Source: CAWJHE01 sp963842455
GTDB lineage: Bacteria > Chloroflexota > Anaerolineae > Anaerolineales > UBA4823
Assembly: GCA_963842455.1 (NCBI GenBank)
Contig: CAWJHE010000017.1
Location: 620,001-684,000, forward strand
Length of the DNA stretch: 64,000 nucleotides
Direction: 5' to 3'
The stretch's first letter is position 1. Each line of letters opens with the position of its first letter. This document shows positions 48,640 to 57,300 of this stretch, piece by piece. The notes under the pieces were generated by a model. The model had not been told where the DNA came from and searched no databases. It was given only the letters and a program-made list of their open reading frames with translations. Position numbers and translations under genes: made by a program.

Positions 48640-48978
48640 TCAATGAATTAATGCGTCAGTTTTTGCTGCCATAATGAAATCATTTCGATGCAACCCCCTG
48701 ATTTTGTGTGTCCACCAGGTCACTGTTACCCTGCCCCACTCGGTCAACAAAGCCGGGTGATGCCCTTCCGCTTCTGCAACCTTGGCCACCTGGTTCGTGA
48801 AAGCAATCGCCTGAGTAAAATCCTTAAAGTGAAACGCTCTCGTTAATCGTAAAATCCCATCCACTTCAAGCACCTGCCATTCAGGCACTTGCGGGAGGTA
48901 TTGATCGATTTCATCCTGTGTCAGGGGGGGAACCCCACCCCGGCAAGGAACACAAGCAAACTCTCGCAGCTCGCTCAC
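48640..48978 (-). CDS. phhB: Pterin-4a-carbinolamine dehydratase
   Basis: 112 residues from GTG 48978. The active-site motif EGHHPALLTEWGRVTVTWWTH has the tandem His and the Trp-Thr-His end typical of PCD/DCoH. It dehydrates 4a-hydroxytetrahydropterin to keep the cofactor of aromatic amino-acid hydroxylases in use; no such hydroxylase is in the window, and many bacteria use the protein elsewhere, for example with molybdopterin. An unusual feature is Cys in FACVPCRGGVP at the N-terminus. The start follows closely on the stop of a small membrane-protein gene. Confidence 0.93.
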   Translation of the reverse strand: MSELREFACVPCRGGVPPLTQDEIDQYLPQVPEWQVLEVDGILRLTRAFHFKDFTQAIAFTNQVAKVAEAEGHHPALLTEWGRVTVTWWTHKIRGLHRNDFIMAAKTDALIH

Positions 48979-48980
48979 AC

Positions 48981-49208
48981 CTACTTACCTTCTCCCAGGC
49001 TGGCGATGCTACGCAGGAGACCAAATACTAACACACCTAGCTTTACGCCATCGCCTGGAGTTATAGAAGGCTGTTCGTCATCCTTGATATTCTGAATATA
49101 GACATAGGCTGCTGCTATACCAACACAGGCTCCAAGCACAGCGCCAATCATCATAGTCTTTTTTATACGAGCAGGTTGCCCGGATTGGACCAATTCTTTT
49201 TCTCCCAT
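48981..49208 (-). CDS. Small single-helix membrane protein
   Basis: 75 residues from ATG 49208, preceded by GAGGAAAGGAAAATT. One or two membrane helices: MMIGAVLGACVGIAAAYVYI (about 19-38), then a short weak second segment (GVKLGVLVFGLLRSIASL). N-terminus is polar. Its stop is 2 bases before the GTG of the pterin dehydratase, so both share a transcript. I do not recognise a function. Confidence 0.7.
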   Translation of the reverse strand: MGEKELVQSGQPARIKKTMMIGAVLGACVGIAAAYVYIQNIKDDEQPSITPGDGVKLGVLVFGLLRSIASLGEGK

Positions 49209-49287
49209 AATTTTCCTTTCCTCACTAATCAATAATCCCGAATGCTTCTATGGGATTGATCTTAAAGACACCGGTTTTAATTCCAAC

Positions 49288-49716
49288 CTAACGCCGAAAC
49301 AATTGGTCTTTTAGCTTCCTTAAAGACGCAGAAGTTGTTTTACCTTTTATGATCGGTTCAATTAAACGGTCATCGATATTTTGAGCACGATCCTTAATTA
49401 GGTTAAAAAACACTTGAATTTTTTGGGTGTAATACGGCAAGATACCGATCAGCTTAATCAACCCATAAATTAAACCCACAAGGATAATGAGTGCAATGAG
49501 CGCCATCACCAAATTGGGCAGGATAATCCAGATCAGAGAGATATCCGCCATACGGCTCTGGTTGATTGCAGAAGAAACACTCCCAACCATCAGTATTAGA
49601 AGAATTACCAGACCAGCGATAAGAGGTATCGTGATCTGCCAAAGGACTTCCTTTTGGTGCTTTTGGTAAGTCTCCGGGTTACGTTCTCGAGGTAGAGGGG
49701 ACTTTGTATTCTGCAT
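49288..49716 (-). CDS. Two-helix membrane protein of unknown function
   Basis: 142 residues with two hydrophobic helices: about 28-50 (ITIPLIAGLVILLILMVGSV) and about 66-95 (WIILPNLVMALIALIILVGLIYG). The remaining C-terminal 50 residues are cytoplasmic-type, basic and helical (LKDQLFRR end). No catalytic motif. It is expressed with the downstream genes on the minus strand, 80 bp ahead of the small membrane gene. Not recognised. Confidence 0.7.
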   Translation of the reverse strand: MQNTKSPLPRERNPETYQKHQKEVLWQITIPLIAGLVILLILMVGSVSSAINQSRMADISLIWIILPNLVMALIALIILVGLIYGLIKLIGILPYYTQKIQVFFNLIKDRAQNIDDRLIEPIIKGKTTSASLRKLKDQLFRR

Positions 49717-49760
49717 AGGATTATTTTAGCACGATTTACTCCTGTTGCTTATTCCTTCTA

Positions 49761-50309
49761 TTACTCCGGTTTGTAATTATCCCGTTTAAGTTCTGCCACA
49801 AATGGTAAAGTACGGAACTTATCTGCATAATCCAACCCATAACCAACCACCCATACATCTGGAATATCAAAGCCCAGATAATCCACCGAGATATCTTGTG
49901 GCTTGCGCACTTTACGAACCAGAGCACAGGTATGCAGAGATGCCGGGTTTCGACCCATCAAGATCCGGTTGAGGTAATGCAGCGTATGACCGGTATCCAC
50001 AATATCTTCTACAATCAAGACATGCTGCCCATCAATTGGCTCCCTAAGGTCCATCAGAATACGAACAGCACCTGACTCTGTTGTTTTTCCATAACTGGAC
50101 AACGCCATAAAGTCAACAACATGCGGGATACTCAGTTTACGAGTTAGATCTGCCATAAAAATAAAAGCACCCTTCAGAATCCCAACGATGTATAATCGCT
50201 CCTTCCCCTTGAAATCTTGCGAGATTTGATCAGCTAATTCAGTTACACGTTGTTGAATTTGTTCTTCAGTAACCAAAATTCGTTCCAAAGCCGGATCTAG
50301 TGATGCCAT
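49761..50309 (-). CDS. hpt: Hypoxanthine phosphoribosyltransferase
   Basis: 182 residues. PRPP-binding motif VLIVEDIVDTGHTL (about 93-106), the family's VEDIxDTG. N-terminal half contains YIVGILKGAFIFMADL (substrate loop), and the purine end is YGLDYADKFRTLPFVA. It salvages hypoxanthine and guanine to IMP and GMP. The ATG is preceded by GGAG. Divergent from the epimerase gene, with a 223-bp intergenic that must hold two promoters (a TATAAT at 50449-50454 is visible). Confidence 0.95.
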   Translation of the reverse strand: MASLDPALERILVTEEQIQQRVTELADQISQDFKGKERLYIVGILKGAFIFMADLTRKLSIPHVVDFMALSSYGKTTESGAVRILMDLREPIDGQHVLIVEDIVDTGHTLHYLNRILMGRNPASLHTCALVRKVRKPQDISVDYLGFDIPDVWVVGYGLDYADKFRTLPFVAELKRDNYKPE

Positions 50310-50532
50310 ATCTCCATCCTTATATTAAATATTTAGGTTTCTCGCCTTTGCATCAGAATTTTACTCCACATTCTTTCTGCTTTCATTCGCCTTTTAATAT
50401 CTTATCAAATGGCTTTCACAGACAACTGGAAATCAAGCAAGTGGAGAGTATAATTTGGAGAGCAACCCGACATTCGGATAGCTTAGTAAATCAGCAAGTC
50501 AGTACAAATAAAAAATTTCATTGGAGTTCATT

Positions 50533-51540
50533 GTGAATCATCAGACAAAAGTTTTTATAACGGGTGCAACGGGTCTGATTGGATCCCATTTAACCAGGCG
50601 ATTCATTGAAGAAGGTTTTCAGGTCCGTGCCCTGGTAAGGGACCCAGGAAAAGCTGGTTGGTTAAAAGACATTGGCGCCGAGATCATTAAGGGGGATATC
50701 ACGGATGCCGAGAGTTTGATCCCGGCTGTTGAGGGTTGCCAGCACGTCTTTCATGGAGCTGCCTGGGTCAGCGAACGCGGTAAAAAAGAAGAGATATGGA
50801 AAGCTAATGTACAGGGAACACAAAACATGGTTAATGCTGCGGTGGCTGCCAGGGTCCAGCGCTTCATCCACATCAGCTCATGCGCTGTTTATGGTTCCAA
50901 GCAGGTTTTCAATATTGACGAAAGTTTTCCAACGCACAGATCCGGCAGGTTTTATTGGGACTCAAAAATTGAAGCCGAAGAAGTAGTCCAACATGCCTAC
51001 CGGCAACACAACTTACCAATTGTTATTGCCAGGGTTTCGCAGGTTTATGGTCCCGGGTCATACCAGTTCACCATTCGCCCAGTAGAAGTTATAAAATCCG
51101 GGAAAATGATTCTGATTGATGGTGGGCGGCATATGTGTAAACCCGTGTATATTGAGAATCTGATCGATGGTCTGATCCTTTGTGCTAGCAATGACCAGGC
51201 GATAGGAGAAGCGATTAACCTGACCGATGGTTACCCTGTACCCTGGCGAGAATTTTTCGGAGCGTATGGCCGTATGCTAGGAAAACAATCCTTTCCATCC
51301 TTGCCTTATTCCCTGGCCTGGACTGCCGCCCTTTTTTTTGAGATGCAAGCAGGAATCACTGGAAAGAAAGCCAGCTTCACAAGGAGCGCAGTCAATTCTC
51401 TGAGAAGCTCTAATAGCTTTAGCAACGAAAAAGCAAAAAAAATCCTCAAATGGGAGCCGCAGATCAACTTCGAACAAGGCATGCAGCAAACGGAGACCTG
51501 GCTAAACCAGATGGGCTATATCCCAAAATCAATCGAATAA
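50533..51540 (+). CDS. NAD(P)-dependent epimerase/dehydratase (extended SDR)
   Basis: 335 residues from GTG 50533 (GGAG about 7 bases ahead). Rossmann motif VFITGATGLIGSHLTR; the catalytic Ser-Tyr-Lys triad: Ser in HISSCAVYG and the YxxxK-like FYWDSKIEAEE, in which Tyr and Lys are spaced as in extended SDRs. Likely a sugar-nucleotide epimerase or 3-beta-HSD-like reductase. It ends 29 bp before the 3' end of the sensor kinase on the opposite strand, so no link to the pheromone-like locus is required. Confidence 0.88.
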   Translation: MNHQTKVFITGATGLIGSHLTRRFIEEGFQVRALVRDPGKAGWLKDIGAEIIKGDITDAESLIPAVEGCQHVFHGAAWVSERGKKEEIWKANVQGTQNMVNAAVAARVQRFIHISSCAVYGSKQVFNIDESFPTHRSGRFYWDSKIEAEEVVQHAYRQHNLPIVIARVSQVYGPGSYQFTIRPVEVIKSGKMILIDGGRHMCKPVYIENLIDGLILCASNDQAIGEAINLTDGYPVPWREFFGAYGRMLGKQSFPSLPYSLAWTAALFFEMQAGITGKKASFTRSAVNSLRSSNSFSNEKAKKILKWEPQINFEQGMQQTETWLNQMGYIPKSIE

Positions 51541-51569
51541 TAAATACAAAAGGAAAAATTTAAAGGAAC

Positions 51570-54434
51570 TTATTTGACCATTACAGGTTCTGCTACATGG
51601 ATAGGCAGCCAAACAATAAATTCAGAACCTCTATTGGTCTCACTTCGTACTTCAATTCGCCCCTCATGCAATTCAACTATTTCTTTTACAATCGCCAAGC
51701 CAAGACCAGTGCCGGAAATCTTGGATTGGCGAACGTTCTTTCCCCGGTAAAAACGCTCAAAAAGATGTGGCAGATCATCTGAATTAATTCCAATTCCCGA
51801 ATCGCATACTTCGATGCACACTTGCTGGCCATCACGAAAAGCCCTGATTTTCGCATATCCTCTTGGTGTATAGCGAATTGAGTTAGAAATCAAATTGGAT
51901 AGCAAACGAGCAATCTGATTTTGTTCACCATAAAAAACAGGTAAATCTAAAGCCGATTCGTTCTCCAAACGAATACCTGCCCCGCTCGCCAGAGGGCGTA
52001 AAGAAGTCACAACCTGCTCGATCAATAAACCCAAATCAAAGTACGAGAAACTTCCCTTAGCAATCTTGACTCGTGTTAATCGTGATAGATCAAGGATATC
52101 TTCGACGAGTTTGACCAATTGCTGGCTTTGTTCTTTGATGATCGAAATATACTGGCGCTGTTTTTCGGGTTGGGCATTTTCCAATAACTCCAGATACAAG
52201 CTGATATTGGTCGTGGGGGTACGTAATTCGTGCGAAACATCGGCCACAAAGGTATCTTTCATGCGCTCGAGTTCTTTTTGCCGGGTAATATCAATCTGGC
52301 TGCCCACATAGCTAACCACACGTCCATTCTGATCTCTGACTGGCGCTACAGTTAATTGCACATCAAAGTTTTTACCAACTTTACGCTTTTGGCTGAGAGA
52401 CGAGCTCCAAATACCTCCATTTTCCAGCGTAGACTTAATGTCTGAGAAAAGATCCACGCTTCCATCTAAGGCTAACAATGAATTCAATTCGGAACCAATA
52501 ATTTCCTTAGAAATAAAACCTGATTGCTTTTCAAACGCCGCATTGACACGGATAATTGTGCCATCCAGATCGGTGACAATAACGCCATCACCTACGCTTG
52601 CCAGGATCGCTTCCACTCTTTCTTTTGCATCGTATAATTCTTCAGTTCTTTCCCGTACACGCTGCTCCAATTCTGAGGCATGTTGCCTGAGACGCATCAA
52701 AAGATGCAGGTTTTCAATGACCGGACCCATCTGGCGGGCCAGGACACGCAAAATATCCAAGTCCTCACCACTGAAAACATCACCGCCAATTTTGGGACCA
52801 AGAGCCAACAAGCCCAGGATTTGTTCATGTCCTACGATGGGTACCCAAAGGTGGATTTGCTCACTATTCAATAGTTGTAATTCATCTGGCGTGACTGAAA
52901 CCTCTGTCAGTGTCCTTTTTAGATTGTTCCGCTCAACTGCTCCAATTTTCAGCAGGAAAGTCAGGCTGCTGCGTGGCAAAACCGGGTAAGCACGTGTGAC
53001 TTGATTTTCAGTGTTTGACCTGGTGAAAGCCTCAATCACTGAAAAGCTGCCATCCGGTCCGCGTAAAAAAGCACAACTTTCTTCAAGCTTGAAGGTGGTT
53101 ACCAGGCGTTCGCTGACCATTCTGGCAAGTGAATTCAAATCAGAAACTTGTTCTAATCCTTGTGTAATCAGCATAACGCCTTGGCGATAATCGTACCAGC
53201 CTCCATAAAAGATCGTGTCGACAAATTTCTGTACCGCCATACGTACTGGTGAGAAAAGGAATACAAGAAATAACGCCAGTAATGTGTTCACCCATGGGAA
53301 CCATATGTCAGCTATTGGAACGATATTATTTACCCAGGCATAGAGAACCAGATAAGATCCACCTAATAAAGAATAGATAAGAATATAAGTCGCCCCACGA
53401 TTGACGTGTTTGTCAATCTCAATCAAATGGTAACGGTAAATTGCAAAGCCATAAGTAAGGGGAAAAAGTCCTAGGAGTATGAATGTGTAACTGTAGGGCA
53501 AAATGGGTTGGTGAAACAAAGCATCTGGGAGAATGGTCATTGTCACAATTGAAACGGCTGTAATCCCACCTCCTAAGGCTAAAAGGCGAATTTTTCCTCG
53601 AGTTCCTGGTGTTACTGCATGGCGATAATTGTAGTAAAGCAGCACAACAACGATCAAAAGGCTTGATCCCAACAATAACCTGCCAGCAGAAGAAAATAAC
53701 GGATATTGGGTTAACAAGTTGGTGTTTTGAAATCCAGATATCAGGATCGGAAAAACACCTAACAAAGCCAGAATATACAAAGCGACAATGATCGTTCTCT
53801 TATTGCGAATATTCGACGGTTGAGGAAAATACATATGGAAATGGACAGATAATGGTCCTATGATCCACATCATGGAATTAAAAAGTGAGGATGTCCAGAT
53901 AGGACCGAGATAGGAAGCAACTCCAGCCGTCAAGGTAAAAGCGCTCCCCTGGCACCAGGCAAAGAAAATATCAGCTGCTCCATCCGCAGGCCTAAAAGTC
54001 TGCACAGCCATACCTAGAATCCAAAAAATCAATGCAATCGAAACTGGTACGATACGGGTGACAATTTCTGTCGCTGGAGGATCAATCAATGTGATGCTTA
54101 CCGATACTTTTCCAGTCCCCCTGGCAACCAGGAAGTTTACCTGGTCCCCACCTTTCTTACCTTTATAGGCCTCATAAGACTTGCCCCACGCCACCCCATC
54201 TAGAAGAAGGATCCTATCTTCTTCTTGAAGCACACCATCAGCAGGGCCATTTGGAACAATATCAGTAATTAAACCAGTGGGGTGCAGGTTCCCTATGCCG
54301 TCATGCGGATAAACCATCATTTGGGCAGTTGTCCAGATCATAAAACCCAAGACAATAATTCCAATGACAAATGGAAGGCTAATCCACCAGCGATTGGACA
54401 CTGGAATGGTTAAGTTAATTTCCTGATTTCTCAC
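51570..54434 (-). CDS. PDZ/multi-helix sensor histidine kinase (ComP-like N-terminus)
   Basis: 954 residues; start GTG 54434 (AGGAAA 7 bases ahead). A membrane helix (about 16-38) is followed by an extracytoplasmic PDZ-like domain (about 48-115; GLITDIVPNGPADGVLQEED), then about seven helices to about 400. Cytoplasmic part: GAF domain (about 430-580), coiled coil, PAS (about 605-725), HisKA with DVSHELRTPTTNI (phospho-His near 735) and HATPase_c (NLISNSIRYTP; CDSGIGI; GTGLGLAIV). The PDZ-plus-helices front end resembles Bacillus ComP, the ComX receptor, but the kinase core is the HPK1 type, not ComP's HisKA_3. It lies 102 bp behind the isoprenyl-synthase gene. Confidence 0.86.
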   Translation of the reverse strand: MRNQEINLTIPVSNRWWISLPFVIGIIVLGFMIWTTAQMMVYPHDGIGNLHPTGLITDIVPNGPADGVLQEEDRILLLDGVAWGKSYEAYKGKKGGDQVNFLVARGTGKVSVSITLIDPPATEIVTRIVPVSIALIFWILGMAVQTFRPADGAADIFFAWCQGSAFTLTAGVASYLGPIWTSSLFNSMMWIIGPLSVHFHMYFPQPSNIRNKRTIIVALYILALLGVFPILISGFQNTNLLTQYPLFSSAGRLLLGSSLLIVVVLLYYNYRHAVTPGTRGKIRLLALGGGITAVSIVTMTILPDALFHQPILPYSYTFILLGLFPLTYGFAIYRYHLIEIDKHVNRGATYILIYSLLGGSYLVLYAWVNNIVPIADIWFPWVNTLLALFLVFLFSPVRMAVQKFVDTIFYGGWYDYRQGVMLITQGLEQVSDLNSLARMVSERLVTTFKLEESCAFLRGPDGSFSVIEAFTRSNTENQVTRAYPVLPRSSLTFLLKIGAVERNNLKRTLTEVSVTPDELQLLNSEQIHLWVPIVGHEQILGLLALGPKIGGDVFSGEDLDILRVLARQMGPVIENLHLLMRLRQHASELEQRVRERTEELYDAKERVEAILASVGDGVIVTDLDGTIIRVNAAFEKQSGFISKEIIGSELNSLLALDGSVDLFSDIKSTLENGGIWSSSLSQKRKVGKNFDVQLTVAPVRDQNGRVVSYVGSQIDITRQKELERMKDTFVADVSHELRTPTTNISLYLELLENAQPEKQRQYISIIKEQSQQLVKLVEDILDLSRLTRVKIAKGSFSYFDLGLLIEQVVTSLRPLASGAGIRLENESALDLPVFYGEQNQIARLLSNLISNSIRYTPRGYAKIRAFRDGQQVCIEVCDSGIGINSDDLPHLFERFYRGKNVRQSKISGTGLGLAIVKEIVELHEGRIEVRSETNRGSEFIVWLPIHVAEPVMVK

Positions 54435-54536
54435 AGTTTTTTTCCTGTACTAATGATCCAGCAATCTTAATTTTAGCACAGGTCTAAATTAAATATGATA
54501 AGAATTGGGGGATTGCAGAAAGGTAAGGAATTTTTG

Positions 54537-55551
54537 TTACGGGTTGTTGATTGAGCCCAGTTGTCTTACAAAATTCTCGAGTACTTCCCGAGCAGAGATA
54601 TCTGAGGCTGCTAAAGAAAGTTTTTGCAATGCAGAAAAACGATAACGCTCTATTTCTGTTAATAAATAGATAACCGCTCCGCTTTTTTCAATCATCTCAA
54701 ATGTGGACAAAGCAGCTTGTGGATCCTTCTCCGAAAATTTTAGGAAACTTAATAGTTGATCAAGCTGTCCCTCTGGCAAAACCTGCATGGCAAATATGAA
54801 TGGAAGAGACCGCGAACAACGATTTGATTTGATGGACGTTTTCAATGTGAAGCAAGCTGTTCAAATCTTCCAGATCATCCAAAATCTGGATCAGCACTCC
54901 CAGGGAATGTCCAAAATCACCAAAAGCATCTATCTGCTCGGAATTTCGACCAGCCAGCCTGGCTCCCGAACGACATGCCAAGGAAAAGAATGATCCTGAT
55001 TTTTCTGAGGCGATTTCCCAGTACTCCGTCAGGTTGGGATGAGGACGGATCAGATCAGAATACTGCCCAGAGCTCATGCGGAGAAAACTTTGGTGAAAAT
55101 CTCTCATCAATTCTTGCGCAACACCAGCTGTTCTCTCGCTGAAGGCAACCTCTCCCAAAAGAGCTGAAGCGCAAAAAAACAGACCTGTTGCTGCACTCAA
55201 GGCTACCGCAGAACCGCCCTCTTTCCACCATTCATCCGGCTCATCCTGATCCTGAGCAGAATCCATCAAATCAGCAGCTGTGTAAAAAAGTATCCAGCTA
55301 GCTGCAATGGTATCCGCCCAACTTACCTCTCCGCCTGCTGCCTGACAACATAAACCTGGTAATAGTCCCCAAATTTTCGATTTATCTGCTATGTCTTGGG
55401 ACTGGCTGTCTTTTGAAAACAACGCCTTTTCTAAGAGTTGCCGATAGTCCTGGTGCAGATTAAATGCAGACAGGCTCACAACAATCTTTTCTTCGATTGC
55501 AGTGAGCCTGTCTCGTATATTTAAATGATTTCTGTAATTATCTAGCGCCAA
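54537..55551 (-). CDS. ComQ-like isoprenyl synthase/transferase, frameshifted
   Basis: About 337 residues. Class I polyprenyl-synthase fold. The first Asp-rich site reads AADLMDSAQDQDEPDEW (about 95-111), close to the DxMDxxxDxD layout I recall in ComQ and unlike canonical DDxxD; the second site GVLIQILDDLEDL (about 220-232) is canonical. After a frame change at about 54805-54840, SLPFIFAMQVLPEGQL and the C-terminal helices follow. ComQ prenylates a Trp in ComX; chain-elongating farnesyl or geranylgeranyl synthase is the alternative. It starts at TTG 55551 inside the stop region of the peptide gene (10-base overlap), so the two are coupled. Confidence 0.8.
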
Positions 55552-55757
55552 GAGCTCGCGGTTAGAACGATGTCAGATAAGCGAACTCGTTGTCCATTAT
55601 CCTGGACGCTTTCCTTCAAACCAGACTTAAGGAAATTGAACTCTTCGCGGCTCAACTGAAAACCTTTTCCAGCCAGTGCAGCTTCAGGATCTTTGCTCCA
55701 TTGGGCTGCGAACTCTGCATCTGTGCTTATATTGTAAACGACCTGAGCGAGTGACAT
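55542..55757 (-). CDS. Putative ComX-like pheromone precursor peptide
   Basis: 71 residues; ATG 55757 follows AGGAGG at 4-5 bases. The N-terminal part (LAQVVYNISTDAEFAAQW, then DPEAALAGKGFQLSREEFNF) has the [Px]EAL...GF...EE pattern shared by NHLP-clan RiPP leaders and, more loosely, ComX pro-peptides. The C-terminal part (about 50-71) is variable-looking and ends DIVLTASSWR, with Trp second from the end, comparable to the near-C-terminal Trp that ComQ prenylates in ComX. No signal peptide, Cys or double-Gly site. The overlap with the isoprenyl synthase gene supports a substrate-enzyme pair. It could instead be a precursor for another modification; no product is proven. Confidence 0.7.
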   Translation of the reverse strand: MSLAQVVYNISTDAEFAAQWSKDPEAALAGKGFQLSREEFNFLKSGLKESVQDNGQRVRLSDIVLTASSWR

Positions 55758-56162
55758 TGTGCCTCCTATTTTCTTATTGCCGATTTTTTTGTCTAACACT
55801 GCGCCCTGTTGTAAAAAGGTTTTCTGAGATCTCGTTTATATGGCGATCCCTCCTTGAGCAGATTGCATCCGTTGGACAGACGATCTATCTACTCAGTGAA
55901 ACAACAGTCAGTTTGAGAGCGAAACTTACATAGACCTTACACTTTTGAAGACAACCTTACAGTTTTGTAAGGTTCTTAACCTTATCATAACTTAACACAG
56001 TTGTCAAGAAATTCCCAGTATCCATGGGGTAATTGGATATTTCCTACCCACATATGGTTATATAATTTTTTTATTCATTCAATCAAGGAAAATCGGTTTC
56101 CGAAAATCGTTGAGATTTTTCCCCACTTATTCTCAAGTTTTGCGATTATTAGAACACCTACT
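55758..56162. promoter_or_regulatory. Repeat array and palindrome upstream of the peptide gene
   Basis: A 405-bp gap in front of the peptide gene. On the minus strand, TGTAAGGT-like units occur at about 55978-55986 (ATAAGGTT), 55954-55961, 55934-55941 and 55924-55930 (TGTAAGT), with spacings of roughly 25, 20 and 10 bp. One unit is half of a perfect palindrome AACCTTAC-6-GTAAGGTT (55953-55974). The helical phasing suggests an activator binding region. A possible -10 (TAGATA) lies about 35 bp downstream. No other gene is visible; the left part near 56040-56160 is AT-rich. Confidence 0.6.
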
Positions 56163-57290
56163 TTATATTTCTAACTTGGAATAATCCCACGTTTTAAAGG
56201 CAAAATCCCAATACTGGTTCACACATCGAATATCGTCTTCCTCGATCTGGTATTGGTTTTTTTTATATTCCCCATTTGCGCACAAATAGTCACGAAAACG
56301 GTATTCTGCTTGTTGGAAATTGGGCAGACCAAGCTTTGTGTAAATAAACTCTACTTGCTCAACAGGCGCTCTTTCTAAATCTTCGTAACGAATTTCCACC
56401 AAATGTCCGTCTGGAATCAAGCACCGATCTTCAAGGAATTTCCGCATGAGTTTCACATACACTTGACGAACCAAAAGTTCGATGTTTTGGCGTTCAAATA
56501 CCTGGATTTGAGCCTTAGGCAAAACAGTATCAAATACTTGCAAAGTGGAACGGTAAACCTCATAAGGGTTTCGAACAAGATGAATGAACCGGGCTTGGGG
56601 GAAGATTTCTAGCAGAGATTTAATTCTTGCGCTGTTTGCAGGATTCTTTAATATCAACGGTTTACCGGATGATCCAATACTAGCTTTTCTCAGAACTTTC
56701 AAATAAACATCCTGCCACGCAAATCGTTCGGTCTTCGTCAAACCTTGGAAAAAGACATATTTATTAAAGAATTCTTCGGCCTGGTTTGGAAGTGTGTATG
56801 CATGCAAAAAAGAATATGGCGACAGATTCGCGATGGCGAATTCCTCTTCTTGCGGCGCATCCATGACTAAGGGAATATTATCAATCAATCGAGTTGGATA
56901 AAATTTCGTGGCAATTCTTGACAGCCCGGGCTTGAGTGAGTGACGGCCCATTAAAAATAGCTCTGGTGCAAGAGATTGAAAGGTAGATACATATGCAAAG
57001 TTTTGATCTTGACACAGCAAGTGGTGCAGATATGTCGTGCCCGTACGCCAATGCCCAATAATAAACACCGGCTGAGGATTGATTTCAGTTTGCTCCACAA
57101 GGTGAGAGTATCGTAGACGTTCGTATATGCGCAGAGGGCTCGCCAAAAGGGTTATCAGAGAAACCGACAAAACCCTCCACCAATACCTGGGAGAGATGCC
57201 CTGGCTAAGCAATAATAACCTGATCCAATTTCTGAAAGAGCCCAGAGCTAAAGGATGTTCAAAGAGGGAGAGAATGGGTCCTTTATTCAT
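56163..57290 (-). CDS. Sulfotransferase family protein
   Basis: 375 residues. The PAPS-binding 5'-phosphosulfate loop is GHWRTGTTYLHHLL (about 79-92), and the 3'-phosphate motif is FIHLVRNPYEVYRSTLQVF (about 242-260). The N-terminus is hydrophobic and could hug the membrane. Such enzymes transfer sulfate from PAPS to an alcohol or a Tyr; the acceptor is unknown. It starts 10 bp after the beta-propeller gene, making a two-gene operon, and ends 400 bp before the peptide locus. A PAP phosphatase-like gene at 37.7 kb would clear the by-product. Confidence 0.86.
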   Translation of the reverse strand: MNKGPILSLFEHPLALGSFRNWIRLLLLSQGISPRYWWRVLSVSLITLLASPLRIYERLRYSHLVEQTEINPQPVFIIGHWRTGTTYLHHLLCQDQNFAYVSTFQSLAPELFLMGRHSLKPGLSRIATKFYPTRLIDNIPLVMDAPQEEEFAIANLSPYSFLHAYTLPNQAEEFFNKYVFFQGLTKTERFAWQDVYLKVLRKASIGSSGKPLILKNPANSARIKSLLEIFPQARFIHLVRNPYEVYRSTLQVFDTVLPKAQIQVFERQNIELLVRQVYVKLMRKFLEDRCLIPDGHLVEIRYEDLERAPVEQVEFIYTKLGLPNFQQAEYRFRDYLCANGEYKKNQYQIEEDDIRCVNQYWDFAFKTWDYSKLEI

Positions 57291-57300
57291 GCTATGCTTT

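Noticed and set aside
50449..50454. TATAAT as a firm promoter of the epimerase gene
   Set aside because: No convincing -35 box at 16-18 bp upstream, so it is only mentioned under hpt.
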